This document shows, one piece after another, positions 15,480 to 22,787 of a DNA stretch of 37,989 nucleotides (its first letter is position 1; each line of letters starts with the position of its first letter). The DNA lies in IMG/VR virus record IMGVR_UViG_3300037452_000034, positions 1-37,989 of that record. One strand, 5' to 3'. Under the pieces are notes generated by a model. It did no database searches. It saw nothing but the letters and a program-made list of their open reading frames with translations, and was not told where the DNA came from. The position numbers and the translations under genes are program-made. The DNA comes from a virus.

Positions 15480-15645
15480 GGGTGATCCTCTTCAGGATGT
15501 TGTGGATCGCGTTGGTGAAGTCGGCCTGCTTGAGGTGGCAGGCACCGGAGTTCTTGCACTTGCAGTTGCCGTTGATGTGCTCGGCGCGCTCCCGCTTGAT
15601 GCGGTCGATGGAGTCACGCGCCTGCTGTACCTGTTCAGGAGACAC
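15472..15645 (-). CDS. Small Cys/His-containing helical protein
   Basis: 57 residues from GTG 15645. Cys28, Cys30, Cys36 and His37 (NCKCKNSGACHLKQ) sit between two helices, a possible zinc knuckle. Overlaps the downstream gene by 8 nt. The same helix-Cys-helix arrangement appears in the neighbouring 15309-15479 product. Function unknown. Confidence 0.55.
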   Translation of the reverse strand: MSPEQVQQARDSIDRIKRERAEHINGNCKCKNSGACHLKQADFTNAIHNILKRITHE

Positions 15646-15832
15646 TCTTCACCGTCTGGTATCCGTCGGGAAGCTCGGTGTGGGTGTCACAGCGACCGCA
15701 CCAGATGCCCCACCCCTTGGTAGCGGGACGGGTGGGCAGCCACTTGACGCCAATCAGGCGGTGCTGGAGCTTGACCCAGACCTTCTCAGCGTTCGGGGAT
15801 CCGCACTTCGGGCACTTGACGTTCTCGGTCAT
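15635..15832 (-). CDS. Zinc-ribbon protein
   Basis: 65 residues from ATG 15832. Two CxxC knuckles, CPKC (residues 7-10) and CGRC (about 49-52), with basic and aromatic residues between (VKLQHRLIGVKWLP): a typical zinc ribbon. Such small proteins usually bind nucleic acid or RNA polymerase. No specific family recognised. Confidence 0.6.
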   Translation of the reverse strand: MTENVKCPKCGSPNAEKVWVKLQHRLIGVKWLPTRPATKGWGIWCGRCDTHTELPDGYQTVKSVS

Positions 15833-15833
15833 G

Positions 15834-16076
15834 TCAGAAACATCCTTCGAGTAGGAGCCAGTTGTCAGGGTCGAGCGGGAAGCGCTTGATGCGCTCATCA
15901 CGGAAGATCCAGATGCGCTCATGGATCCTGTTGGCCAGCGTCATCTGGGTGAGGTTCATCGAGAGGTAGCAGCCACGGTACATGGCCACCAACCGTTCAA
16001 TGTGCTTGTTGAACTGATCCAGGTTCCAGCCCTCAGGGGGCTGGTCCAAGGACAGGTCGATTACGCTATGTCCCAT
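15834..16076 (-). CDS. Helical protein of unknown function
   Basis: 80 residues from ATG 16076, overlapping the helicase gene end by 16 nt. Mostly helical and basic (DQFNKHIERLVAMYRGCYL; NRIHERIWIFRDERIKRF). No motif recognised. Its coupling to the helicase gene suggests a replication accessory role, by context only. Confidence 0.55.
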   Translation of the reverse strand: MGHSVIDLSLDQPPEGWNLDQFNKHIERLVAMYRGCYLSMNLTQMTLANRIHERIWIFRDERIKRFPLDPDNWLLLEGCF

Positions 16077-16912
16077 TCCATTTCTTTCATGTTGACCGAG
16101 GCGGGGTGCTCCGCCTCCCTGATCTTGCAGATGGATGCCAGTGCCTTCATGGGAAAGAAGGTCCTGCCCGTCGGGTCCTGCTGGCCGAACCGGTTCTTCA
16201 CGATCGCCACGTCCAGTGACTCGTTGATCGAGTCACCGTTCAAGGTGATGATGAGGGCTGGGAGCTGGTTGGCCTTCCCCATAATGCTGCTCCGGGGTGG
16301 GCAGGGCTCACCCTTCACGCCTTCACTGGTGTGGTGAACGATGAGGATGGCGGACATCCACTTGCGGGCCATGACCTTCAGCTCGTTCATGAGTGCCCAG
16401 TAGTTCTGCTCACCGGCACCCTCGTAGTCGACATCCATCATGATGTCGATGACCACTAGTGGAGGATATTCACCGTTGATCTCTGCATACGCATCGGCCT
16501 CCAGCTCCATGTGATCGAGTGTAGGCGCACTGTGGAAGGACCAGCGAACGTGATCGAAAGTCTCAAGTACCCTTTGGGCATTGGAAACGTTGGTCTTGGT
16601 CCACTGCTCTGTCGTTTCAGTCGGCTCACCTGTCTTCATGGCCAGTACCCGACTGGCCATGGTGAAGTCGTCAGAGTCTGACGAGAAGTACAGGGTGGGG
16701 ACGTTCATCTTGTCCACCATGTTCAGGGTCAGGATGGTCTTCATGGATCCCGGCGGTCCAGCAATCATGGTCAGTGCACCACGCCGCACTAGGGCGCGGC
16801 TTGCTTCGAAGACTGGCCAAGGGGACGGGAGCGGCTCGCCCGAACTCAACCCCCGGCCGACAGACCTACGCAACGTTTTCAGAGGAAATCGATTCCCTTC
16901 TCGTCGAGCCAC
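16061..16912 (-). CDS. RecA-fold replicative helicase (AAA_25 / DnaB-KaiC type)
   Basis: 283 residues. Walker A GPPGSMKT at 52-59; Walker B hydrophobic strand ending in Asp at 153-160 (VVIDIMMD); a VHHTSEG motif further on with the sensor-like His pair. Single RecA domain without the DnaB N-terminal domain, as in RepA/AAA_25 helicases. Should unwind DNA at the replication fork with the split primase. The start is uncertain: the ATG overlaps the upstream gene by 34 nt, and in-frame TTG codons up to residue 22 are alternatives. Confidence 0.75.
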   Translation of the reverse strand: MARREGNRFPLKTLRRSVGRGLSSGEPLPSPWPVFEASRALVRRGALTMIAGPPGSMKTILTLNMVDKMNVPTLYFSSDSDDFTMASRVLAMKTGEPTETTEQWTKTNVSNAQRVLETFDHVRWSFHSAPTLDHMELEADAYAEINGEYPPLVVIDIMMDVDYEGAGEQNYWALMNELKVMARKWMSAILIVHHTSEGVKGEPCPPRSSIMGKANQLPALIITLNGDSINESLDVAIVKNRFGQQDPTGRTFFPMKALASICKIREAEHPASVNMKEMEWDIA

Positions 16913-17163
16913 GCCTTGAAGGACTCGGCGATGAACTTGTTGAACACCCCTTGCACCGCGAATCCGATGTACTCCACATATGCAGGAGTGATGCCAGGGA
17001 TCTCGATGATGTCACGGCCTCCAATGTTGACCGTGTAGACCTGGGTCATGGGACTGTAGTAGTCATCGAACAGGTCAGAGTACTTGTCGGGCTCCATTCC
17101 ATACTCAACCCCCATGAACCCAAGGGCATTCTTGAATGTCTCAGGATCCGTGTTACCTGACAT
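16879..17163 (-). CDS. Small acidic protein upstream of helicase
   Basis: 94 residues from ATG 17163, which follows a strong GGAGGG. Acidic N-terminus, Tyr- and Ile-rich centre (DDYYSPMTQVYTVNIGGRDI), helical C-terminus. Overlaps the helicase start. Preceded by a GC-rich hairpin (17180-17201). Possibly a helicase loader or regulator by position; family not recognised. Confidence 0.6.
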   Translation of the reverse strand: MSGNTDPETFKNALGFMGVEYGMEPDKYSDLFDDYYSPMTQVYTVNIGGRDIIEIPGITPAYVEYIGFAVQGVFNKFIAESFKAWLDEKGIDFL

Positions 17164-17179
17164 GGTTCCCTCCAGAAAG

Positions 17180-17201
17180 GGCGGGGCTCGAAAGCCCCGC
17201 C
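17180..17201 (-). terminator. GC-rich hairpin between early genes (attenuator or processing site)
   Basis: Minus strand: GGCGGGGCT, loop TTCG, AGCCCCGCC, then CTTTCT: a 9-bp stem with a stable UUCG loop and a short U-rich tail. It sits 16 nt after the stop of the 17218-17433 gene and 16 nt before the start of the next. Because more early genes follow, it is probably a partial terminator or mRNA-end protector. Confidence 0.65.
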
Positions 17202-17217
17202 ACAATCCTGCTAGATG

Positions 17218-17433
17218 CTACCAAAGGTCTTTGAACTTGCCGTTCTCGTCGAACTCGAAGACGAGGAGTTCCTCTTCGAAATTGCTGCCCGAGGTATTGT
17301 AGACGGCGACCCGCTCCATTCCAGCCGGATAGTCGGCCACCTGGCCGACAGTCCACAGACTCCACTTGATCCCGAGGGCATCGAAGACGTTGGTGAGAAG
17401 CTCTCGCTGACCTATCGTCTCCGCGCTAGCCAC
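17218..17433 (-). CDS. Small alpha/beta protein
   Basis: 71 residues from GTG 17433, overlapping the upstream gene by 8 nt. Pattern of strand and turn residues (VGQVADYPAGMERVAVYNT; ELLVFEFDENGKFKDLW) suggests a small beta domain. No motif recognised. Last gene before the 17180 hairpin. Confidence 0.55.
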   Translation of the reverse strand: MASAETIGQRELLTNVFDALGIKWSLWTVGQVADYPAGMERVAVYNTSGSNFEEELLVFEFDENGKFKDLW

Positions 17434-17716
17434 GATCCATCACTCGGGACAGGGCCACATAGGCAGCCTTCGATACGGCATCGATGACCTCGGCCTGCTC
17501 GGGCACAGTGATGGACTCGTCGAACTTGAAGTTGACAGTCAGAATGTCGACGACCTTGCCTGACGGGGCGGTGCCGGTCACCTTGAACTGGTTCTCACTG
17601 TCGAGACGGTCATCCGTCTCGGGGTCGACATAGGTTGTGCGGTCCTCAGCATCGCGGCGGTAGGACTCATCGACGCTGGACTTGAAGTCCGGAGACATAT
17701 CGCAGAGGCGGCACAT
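17426..17716 (-). CDS. Acidic protein of unknown function
   Basis: 96 residues from ATG 17716, two bases from the upstream gene. N-terminal CxxC (CRLC), then an acidic, Asp-rich linker (DAEDRTTYVDPETDDRLDSE) and a C-terminal alpha/beta part (VDILTVNFKFDESITV). The single CxxC is too little for a zinc finger. Function unknown. Confidence 0.55.
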   Translation of the reverse strand: MCRLCDMSPDFKSSVDESYRRDAEDRTTYVDPETDDRLDSENQFKVTGTAPSGKVVDILTVNFKFDESITVPEQAEVIDAVSKAAYVALSRVMDRG

Positions 17717-17718
17717 GA

Positions 17719-18243
17719 TCAGGCACCTTCCGGCCGGACGTACTTGACGTCGTACTCGGTCTCACTGTTCACCCGACTGACACGGATCCCGATCTTGGCA
17801 CCAACCTCAACCTCGCTGCCACCAGCAGCCTTGACCGTCGAGACGATCTTCTTGAGCAGCCTGTTGGCTGCCCACACGGTCTGCTGCTCGTTCACGTCGA
17901 TGACCAACTGCATCACCGGCTTGATGAGGCCCGTGCTCAGCATCGGAGCATCGGCCTGGGTGACCGGACGGGGCCGGTCCTCACCCGGCACCCAGAACAG
18001 CTTCTGCCCGGCCCCCGGCTTCCCCTTGATGAACTCCTTCTGCTGGACGGTGCCCACTCGAGTGACAACGCCCTGGACGATGTCTCCGTCGTCCTTCAGC
18101 TTCGCACTCGGAAGCTTGGGGCCGCTGTCACCGAAGATGCTGGACTGGTCGCTCATACTTTCCACTACCTTCTCGTAGTAGGCAGCCTCAAGGGCTGCCA
18201 TCATTTCTTCTCTGTGCTCTGGATCCATCCGGCGGAACGCCAT
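17719..18243 (-). CDS. Possible OB-fold / single-strand binding protein
   Basis: 174 residues from ATG 18243, which lies 4 nt after the upstream stop. Helical N-terminus (HREEMMAALEAAYYEKVVE), then from residue 50 a beta-barrel-like pattern: GDIVQGVVTRVGTVQQKEF, VMQLVIDVN, then VGAKIGIRVSRVN. This matches OB-fold proteins of phage replication modules. An in-frame ATG at residue 30 is a possible internal start. ssDNA binding is inferred from the fold pattern and location. Confidence 0.6.
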   Translation of the reverse strand: MAFRRMDPEHREEMMAALEAAYYEKVVESMSDQSSIFGDSGPKLPSAKLKDDGDIVQGVVTRVGTVQQKEFIKGKPGAGQKLFWVPGEDRPRPVTQADAPMLSTGLIKPVMQLVIDVNEQQTVWAANRLLKKIVSTVKAAGGSEVEVGAKIGIRVSRVNSETEYDVKYVRPEGA

Positions 18244-18247
18244 CGGA

Positions 18248-18640
18248 CTAGAAGAAGTCTACCACGGCGGGGGCTGGGCGCTCCCACGGCTTCTCTTCTA
18301 CGTCGATGACCTTGCCGTCGAGCTCGGTGATGATCAGCTCTTCGGCCGACCGCACGTCGTGCACCGCGTTAGGTGGCGGGAGGATCTCGGCCAGCGACAT
18401 GCCACTTACCGATGGCGGCAAGTTCGGCTTCGCCATGACGATAGCCGTGGCCTGGTCATGAGCGGCCTTCAGGGCTGCTGCCACGTCGGCGTTGATCTCA
18501 CCGAGGTTCTTGTTGAACTCCTCGATCGTCTCACCCTTGACGGTGATGTTGATGTAGGCGTACTGCTGCCGTGCTGGCAGCCGCAACTCAGCTTCGAAAG
18601 GCACGTCCTTCAACCCCCTTGTGGATCCAGCAGATCCCAT
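18248..18640 (-). CDS. Early protein, possible recombination/replication factor
   Basis: 130 residues from ATG 18640 (GGAA 5 nt upstream); TTG 18613 is the alternative. From residue 13 a beta-then-helix pattern (FEAELRLPARQQYAYINITV, then KGETIEEFNKNLGEINADVA), Pro-rich middle and acidic end finishing in VVDFF. An acidic C-terminus ending in two Phe resembles the SSB tail that recruits partners, but the residues before it do not form a recognisable SSB fold. Function uncertain. Confidence 0.5.
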   Translation of the reverse strand: MGSAGSTRGLKDVPFEAELRLPARQQYAYINITVKGETIEEFNKNLGEINADVAAALKAAHDQATAIVMAKPNLPPSVSGMSLAEILPPPNAVHDVRSAEELIITELDGKVIDVEEKPWERPAPAVVDFF

Positions 18641-18800
18641 TGGTTTCCAGCATCATTTCAAGGTCATCGTAGACCATGCCCCTAGCCCTGCTGAGGAGCT
18701 CAAGCATCTTCACTTCGGCGAAGTCATAGCCGCCCTGGGTCGCCTCGGCATATGCGTCAATGAACGAACGCTTGAGGCGTCCGAACTCCTCGTATGTCAC
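18588..18800 (-). CDS. Helical protein of unknown function
   Basis: 70 residues from GTG 18800, overlapping the previous gene by GTGA. Nearly all helical (EEFGRLKRSFIDAYAEATQG; LELLSRARGMVYDDLEMM). Overlaps the following gene by up to 53 nt, which makes that gene's start uncertain. No motif recognised. Confidence 0.55.
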   Translation of the reverse strand: MTYEEFGRLKRSFIDAYAEATQGGYDFAEVKMLELLSRARGMVYDDLEMMLETNGICWIHKGVEGRAFRS

Positions 18801-18955
18801 CCGTGCACCTTCAATCCTGCTCGCTGGTACTCCTTGATGAGCTGCTCGACGTCTTCCTTGAAGTCGGACCACATCTTGTCGTCCTGACTGTCGCGCTCAT
18901 CATTGTGACGGCTCATCGTGACCGAGATGCGGAATCCTTCAGTGTGGTAACCCAT
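18797..18955 (-). CDS. Small charged protein
   Basis: 52 residues from ATG 18955, overlapping the nuclease stop by one base. Acidic centre (HNDERDSQDDKMWSDFKEDV) and a helical end. Coupled by GTGA to the next gene. Function unknown. Confidence 0.55.
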   Translation of the reverse strand: MGYHTEGFRISVTMSRHNDERDSQDDKMWSDFKEDVEQLIKEYQRAGLKVHG

Positions 18956-19794
18956 CAGAATGCGGGCTTCCCTTCCCTGTAGAGTGGATCGAAATGCTTG
19001 GCCTGCCTGGTCATGCCGGTGTAGCTCAAGCAGTTGTCCTGCTGAGTGCACCACTTGCAATTGAACTCAACACTGGCAGGGTACTCGCTGGCTGCTTCGG
19101 CAGCCACCATCTCACGGTATACCTGGCCGAACATCTCACCGATCTCCTCGCGGTCGTCAGTGAACTCGACAGGCTTGCCGATGATCCGGCCTTCCCGTGC
19201 CATGAAGTAAGCGCCCTTGGTGGGCGCATGCCCGAACTTCTCAAGCATCAACGCATGGTAGATCCTGAGCTGAAGAGGATCCTTCGGCTTGTTCTTTCCG
19301 GACTTGATGTCAAGGATCATCCTCCCGAAGGACTCATTCACATGCTCACCCACCCTGTCGATGAAGCCCTTGATGGGAATAGGACAGCCGGGCAGTGTGG
19401 TAGTCACGTCGAGTTCGATTCCATTGGGGCTGATAACGAAGTCCTTCCTGGTGAACTCGATCCAGTTCTCGATGCACTGGGGGCCGATGGTCATCCAGCC
19501 CTGGGGAGATTCAGGATTAGAGGATGAACCACCGGTCAGCCAGTTCTTCACGTCCCAGTGGATTCCCCCGTAGTCTTCCATTCTACGGGCTACCTCTGGA
19601 TAGAAGTACTCCTCCCATGACTTCATCACACGATCTCCACGATCGTGGTCCTCGGTCGCCATGTGAACAGCACTCCCACCGGCGAAGTATACAGCAGGCT
19701 TCTCCGGAGCTTCGATGATCTTCTCAAGCTGGTACGACTTATTGCACCGCTGCCACTTGGACAGCGAGCTATAGCTGAGATGGGTCGGTATCAT
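18955..19794 (-). CDS. Cas4/RecB-like exonuclease with iron-sulfur cluster
   Basis: 279 residues. RecB-family PD-(D/E)XK nuclease: LSYSSLSKWQRC at the N-terminus (7-17), His44 in GGSAVHMA, Asp146 in GFIDRV, Asp162-Ile-Lys164 (LDIKSGK), and Gln175 in the following helix. Four cysteines are placed as in Cas4/AddB-type Fe-S nucleases: Cys17, then Cys246, Cys249 and Cys255 (FNCKWCTQQDNC). Likely processes DNA ends for phage recombination or replication. It starts in its own promoter context: TGCTACAAT lies 6 nt before the ATG. Confidence 0.85.
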   Translation of the reverse strand: MIPTHLSYSSLSKWQRCNKSYQLEKIIEAPEKPAVYFAGGSAVHMATEDHDRGDRVMKSWEEYFYPEVARRMEDYGGIHWDVKNWLTGGSSSNPESPQGWMTIGPQCIENWIEFTRKDFVISPNGIELDVTTTLPGCPIPIKGFIDRVGEHVNESFGRMILDIKSGKNKPKDPLQLRIYHALMLEKFGHAPTKGAYFMAREGRIIGKPVEFTDDREEIGEMFGQVYREMVAAEAASEYPASVEFNCKWCTQQDNCLSYTGMTRQAKHFDPLYREGKPAF

Positions 19795-20426
19795 CCACCT
19801 ATTGTAGCAAGCTTTGTCTCACGCTGGGCAGCGCTACGGCGCTGCCACCTCACGGCACTCTGTTCGTTCTGCAGGTCCTTCTTGCACAGTCGGCAGATGC
19901 CATGGGCCGTACGGCCCTCAGGGCCGCTGATGTCGTGCCCCTGGTCACATTGTACCTGGGCCGCCTCGTAGCGCTGGAGACGGGCGTCCAGGACCCTTGC
20001 TGCGTGCCTTCTGGCCCGCCGCGTGGCCAGGTCGACCTCAAGCTGCTCCGTGTAGCAGATGTAGCAGCTGCTCCGGTCGGGGCGCTTCATGATCCCGGTG
20101 ACTGACTTGTCGTGCCCCTTGGAGCAGGTGCCCTCGCCCCTGATGGGGGCGACACGCGGGCGTCCCACGCTGAAGGAGGTGGGCCAGACTCCGCCCCGCA
20201 TGGTGACCTTCCGAGCCTCCCTGTCGGCACTGTCGTAGCACTCCGCCTGCACTGGGCACATGCTGCAGATCATCTGAGCCAGTTCGAGATCGGCTTGGAT
20301 GTCTGGGTCCAGGGGACGCCCCTCAGGGGGGCTCCACAGGATGGGATCCGCACCTGCACAGAGTGCCTTCTTGATCCAAGTGTCACTCACTATATGTGTC
20401 ATAAGCCTGTCAAGCCTCACATTCAT
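19791..20426 (-). CDS. WhiB-family regulator with two extra Cys/His motifs
   Basis: 211 residues from ATG 20426 (GGAG 6 nt upstream). The WhiB signature is complete: Cys23, Cys54, Cys57, Cys63 (ICSMCPVQAEC) and GGVWP (78-82). WhiB proteins bind a 4Fe-4S cluster and act through the principal sigma factor. Beyond the usual length are two similar motifs, C-x3-H...C-x2-C at 101-124 (CSKGHD, CYIC) and 160-181 (CDQGHD, CRLC), separated by an Arg-rich helix. These look like paired zinc knuckles. Probable transcription regulator of phage or host genes. Confidence 0.85.
   Translation of the reverse strand: MNVRLDRLMTHIVSDTWIKKALCAGADPILWSPPEGRPLDPDIQADLELAQMICSMCPVQAECYDSADREARKVTMRGGVWPTSFSVGRPRVAPIRGEGTCSKGHDKSVTGIMKRPDRSSCYICYTEQLEVDLATRRARRHAARVLDARLQRYEAAQVQCDQGHDISGPEGRTAHGICRLCKKDLQNEQSAVRWQRRSAAQRETKLATIGG
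19801..19809 (-). promoter_or_regulatory. Extended -10 promoter for the Cas4-like nuclease gene
   Basis: Minus strand TGCTACAAT: a TGn extension followed by TACAAT (one mismatch to TATAAT). The -10 ends 6 nt before ATG 19794, so transcription would start at or next to the A of the start codon. No clear -35. Lies inside the WhiB 3' end. Confidence 0.55.
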
Positions 20427-20584
20427 CAGCAGCTCCGCTGCTTTATCCGGGGGAGGAGTTGTCCCACTGAAAAGGACATACTCCACTGGGTAACTGCTGC
20501 TAACCAAAAGTAGCAGCCCCTAAGGGCTGCCACATGTGAATCGAAATTCGGACAAATAGGGCAGCCCTTAGGCTGCCTCATATA

Positions 20585-20599
20585 GTAACAACTTGTTAC
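20585..20599. promoter_or_regulatory. Perfect palindrome, candidate operator
   Basis: GTAACAA-C-TTGTTAC, two 7-bp arms about one central base, in an AT-rich gap between two GC hairpins. Palindromes of this size are typical repressor sites. Regulator unknown. Confidence 0.5.
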
Positions 20600-20822
20600 A
20601 TCTAGTGACGGAGCCCTTAGGCTCCGCAGGACACACCTGTCCTTAAACCATCGAGTTACTCAGCGGCCCGCTAGGGCGGTCCGACTCCCATTTATCTCCT
20701 TGCTACAAGAGCAGTTTACCGAGACTCCTGGGAACCTGTCCACTGGGTATCCGTACAATCGGGGTAACGATTTGGTAACAGCCCCTCAGGGGGCTGGCAT
20801 ATGCAGTCACTGCTACAACCTG

Positions 20823-20831
20823 TGCTACAAT
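20823..20831 (+). promoter_or_regulatory. Extended -10 promoter for the metallophosphoesterase gene
   Basis: TGCTACAAT, identical to the one before the nuclease gene on the other strand, and again exactly 6 nt before the ATG (20838). A leaderless or near-leaderless transcript is predicted. A second TGCTACAA at 20810 lacks the final T. Confidence 0.55.
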
Positions 20832-20837
20832 GGGAGC

Positions 20838-21590
20838 ATGACACAGAAGATCATGATTCTGCCGGACCTTCAGGTTCCGTATCAGGACACAGCGTACGTC
20901 AAGAGGCTGCTCAGGGTGGTCAGGGTTTGGAAGCCTGACACTATCGTCCAGGTCGGAGACCTGATCGACCTCCCTGAGGTGAGCCAGTGGACCAAGAACC
21001 TTGCCGGTGAGTACGCGGGAACGCTCCAGCGTTCCATGCACACCGCACAGGAACTCCTCCGCACTTTCAGGGATGCCGCGCCTCAAGCGCGGCTCAGGGT
21101 CAAGGAAGGCAACCATGACCTCCGCTTCGAGAAGTACATGCGGACCTATGCGCCCGCCGCAAGCGGGCTCGACTCCAACACCCTGCCGTACCAGCTGAAC
21201 ATGGCAGAGATCGGCATCGAGTATGAGCGGAAGCCCTTCCTGGTGGCACCTGGTGTGACCGTGGCACACGGCCATGAGAAGGCCTACAGCTCCATCCCTG
21301 GCAAGTACGAACTCGCCCGCATCCAGGAGTACGGAACCAGCCTGATCACTGGACATACCCACACTCCAGTCCTCGTCACCAACACCGTGGGCACTGGCGA
21401 GAACGCCAGGCACTTCTTCGGGATGAACGTGGGGCACGCCATGGACGTGAACCAGGTCGGCTATGTGGCCGACGGCTACACCAAGTGGTGCCAGGGGTTC
21501 GGAATGCTGGAAGTCTACGGGGACAGCGTGCACCCCAGGCTGGTGACCGCACCAAGCGGTCACTTCTCATGGCAGGGGAAGGAGTACTGA
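20838..21590 (+). CDS. Calcineurin-like metallophosphoesterase
   Basis: 250 residues from ATG 20838. Phosphoesterase motifs in order: DLQ at 10-12 (Asp-x-His expected; His replaced by Gln), GDLID at 40-44, GNHD at 91-94, HGH at 144-146 and GHTH at 172-175. These bind two metals and hydrolyse phosphoesters. Phage members may act on DNA ends, nucleotides or cyclic nucleotides; substrate unknown. First gene of a four-gene plus-strand island set between two minus-strand blocks. Confidence 0.82.
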   Translation: MTQKIMILPDLQVPYQDTAYVKRLLRVVRVWKPDTIVQVGDLIDLPEVSQWTKNLAGEYAGTLQRSMHTAQELLRTFRDAAPQARLRVKEGNHDLRFEKYMRTYAPAASGLDSNTLPYQLNMAEIGIEYERKPFLVAPGVTVAHGHEKAYSSIPGKYELARIQEYGTSLITGHTHTPVLVTNTVGTGENARHFFGMNVGHAMDVNQVGYVADGYTKWCQGFGMLEVYGDSVHPRLVTAPSGHFSWQGKEY

Positions 21591-21700
21591 TGGACTGGCT
21601 GTTTGCCGTGTTCGTACTCTGCGTCTGCCTGATGATGCTTGCTGGCGCAGCAGCAGTCATATGGATGATCGTCAGTGACATCAAGGAGGATCGCAAGTGA
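21590..21700 (+). CDS. Single-span membrane peptide
   Basis: 36 residues; ATG overlaps the previous TGA. One hydrophobic segment covers residues 3-27 (LFAVFVLCVCLMMLAGAAAV) followed by a charged tail (SDIKEDRK). Could be an inner-membrane peptide acting on host functions. Coupled by GTGA to the sigma-like gene. Confidence 0.6.
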   Translation: MDWLFAVFVLCVCLMMLAGAAAVIWMIVSDIKEDRK

Positions 21701-22371
21701 CCATGCTCTACGAGGATATCAAGGTGGTGCTCGAAGGCATCGCACGCAACGTCGCCAACTCCTTCCCCGGATATGTCTCTGCTGACGACGTCACGTCCGA
21801 ATGCTGGGTCTGGGCTATTGAGAACCAGGACACTGTCAAGCGGTATGCGGCTGAGGAGGGAGGCGAGAAGACTCTAGCCTTTGTGATCAAGCAGAAGGCA
21901 ATGACCTTCGCCTTCAAGGCGAAGGCTGATGCAGTCGGCTACTCCCCTGAAGACCTCGCATACTACAGTGTCAAGACCCTTCGAGAACTCCTCAAGGATG
22001 TGTTCTCCTACGAGGACTGGCAGTCTTTCCAATCAGTAGGGGATGGTCAGCCGGGGGCTCAGAAGATCGAAGCCACAGGCGATCGTCTCACCATGCTGAT
22101 CGATGCCAAGAATGCTGTCGAGAAGCTCGATGAGCGCAACTACAACATCATCATTGGCAAGTTCAAGGTGGGCATGCCGGATAAAGAGATTGCCGACATG
22201 CTTGAGATCCAGATCCAGAGTGTTGCACCAGCCATTACCCGCTCCATCAAGGCCCTGTCCAAGATCCTCAACGAGGGCAAGGACATGGAGCCTGCCGACA
22301 GTTACGGACGCCGAAGCGTCCGCTCCAATGCAGCATGGCGAGCAGAATTGAGCAACCACTATGAAGGCTGA
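21697..22371 (+). CDS. Sigma-factor-like / HTH transcription protein
   Basis: 224 residues from GTG 21697. C-terminal residues 139-191 have a sigma region 4 pattern: N-A-V-E-K-L-D-E-R-N, then a first helix, GMPDKEIADML, and a recognition helix IQSVAPAITRSIKALSKIL. The N-terminus has DDVTSECWVWAIEN (30-43), like the sigma region 2 helix. It could redirect host RNA polymerase or be a sigma-derived replication/regulatory protein. No anti-sigma partner is seen. Moderately confident of the fold, less of the role. Confidence 0.65.
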   Translation: MTMLYEDIKVVLEGIARNVANSFPGYVSADDVTSECWVWAIENQDTVKRYAAEEGGEKTLAFVIKQKAMTFAFKAKADAVGYSPEDLAYYSVKTLRELLKDVFSYEDWQSFQSVGDGQPGAQKIEATGDRLTMLIDAKNAVEKLDERNYNIIIGKFKVGMPDKEIADMLEIQIQSVAPAITRSIKALSKILNEGKDMEPADSYGRRSVRSNAAWRAELSNHYEG

Positions 22372-22753
22372 CCACGTACCGTTCTGGCCCGATGAACTGG
22401 AGGAACTCCAGAAGGCCAATGCGATCCGCCAGAGGATCCGTGCAGCTCGAAACAAGAGGCAGGAACTCCACAACAGGACAGTTGAACGGAACAGGCTCGC
22501 GGCACTTGAGCGCGCCAATGAGGTAGCCGCAGCCCGTAGGGCCGCACGGGACAAGTTCGATGCCCACGCAACCAAGGTTCTGCTCGCCCTGAGCAGGGGA
22601 ATGGAGGCCGAAGGTCTGGTGATGGTCGTCAAGGACGCCCAGTTCGGCGAGAACAGGATTCCCGTATTCACCCTTTCCGATGGAAAGCTCCAGTACATGA
22701 TCTACTGGGTTTACGGAAAGGGTTTCGAATGGGGAGTGGACAACGAGGAATAG
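22361..22753 (+). CDS. Coiled-coil protein
   Basis: 130 residues; ATG 22361 overlaps the sigma-like gene by 11 nt. Residues 10-75 are a long, Arg/Ala/Glu-rich helix (IRQRIRAARNKRQELHNRTV), then a small beta domain (IPVFTLSDGKLQYMIYWVYG). Last gene of the plus-strand island. The basic helix might bind nucleic acid. Function unknown. Confidence 0.6.
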   Translation: MKADHVPFWPDELEELQKANAIRQRIRAARNKRQELHNRTVERNRLAALERANEVAAARRAARDKFDAHATKVLLALSRGMEAEGLVMVVKDAQFGENRIPVFTLSDGKLQYMIYWVYGKGFEWGVDNEE

Positions 22754-22757
22754 CAGA

Positions 22758-22782
22758 GGGACAGGGTCGAAAGACCCTGCCC
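22758..22782. terminator. Bidirectional terminator hairpin between convergent genes
   Basis: GGG-A-CAGGGTC, loop GAAA, GACCCTG-CCC: a 10-bp stem with one bulged A and a GNRA loop. It lies 5 nt after the plus-strand stop and 5 nt past the end of the convergent minus-strand gene. The tails have few Ts, so termination strength is uncertain. Confidence 0.65.
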
Positions 22783-22787
22783 AACTG

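Larger units (their letters stand above)
20427..20837. other. Divergent control region with hairpins and a 15-bp palindrome
   Basis: 411 bp without a gene between WhiB (minus) and the metallophosphoesterase (plus). It holds four hairpins with GC stems and short loops: 20513-20530 (loop CTAA), 20560-20577 (CTTA), 20609-20626 (CTTA) and 20779-20796 (TCAG), plus 20628-20643 (AGGACA/TGTCCT). The palindrome GTAACAA-C-TTGTTAC is at 20585-20599. The words GGTAAC (20763, 20774) and TGCTACAA (20698, 20810, 20823) are repeated. The palindrome overlaps a TACTAT -10-like hexamer on the minus strand, so it is a candidate operator. Confidence 0.6.

Noticed and set aside
17180-17201. A true end-of-operon terminator here
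   Set aside because: More coupled early genes follow at once with a strong SD and no promoter, so full termination is unlikely; annotated as an attenuator or processing hairpin.
20417-20430. CTGATGA on the minus strand
   Set aside because: It is the WhiB start region (CTG CTG ATG AAT). Position 10.1 is A, and no matching GAAA or stems are present.
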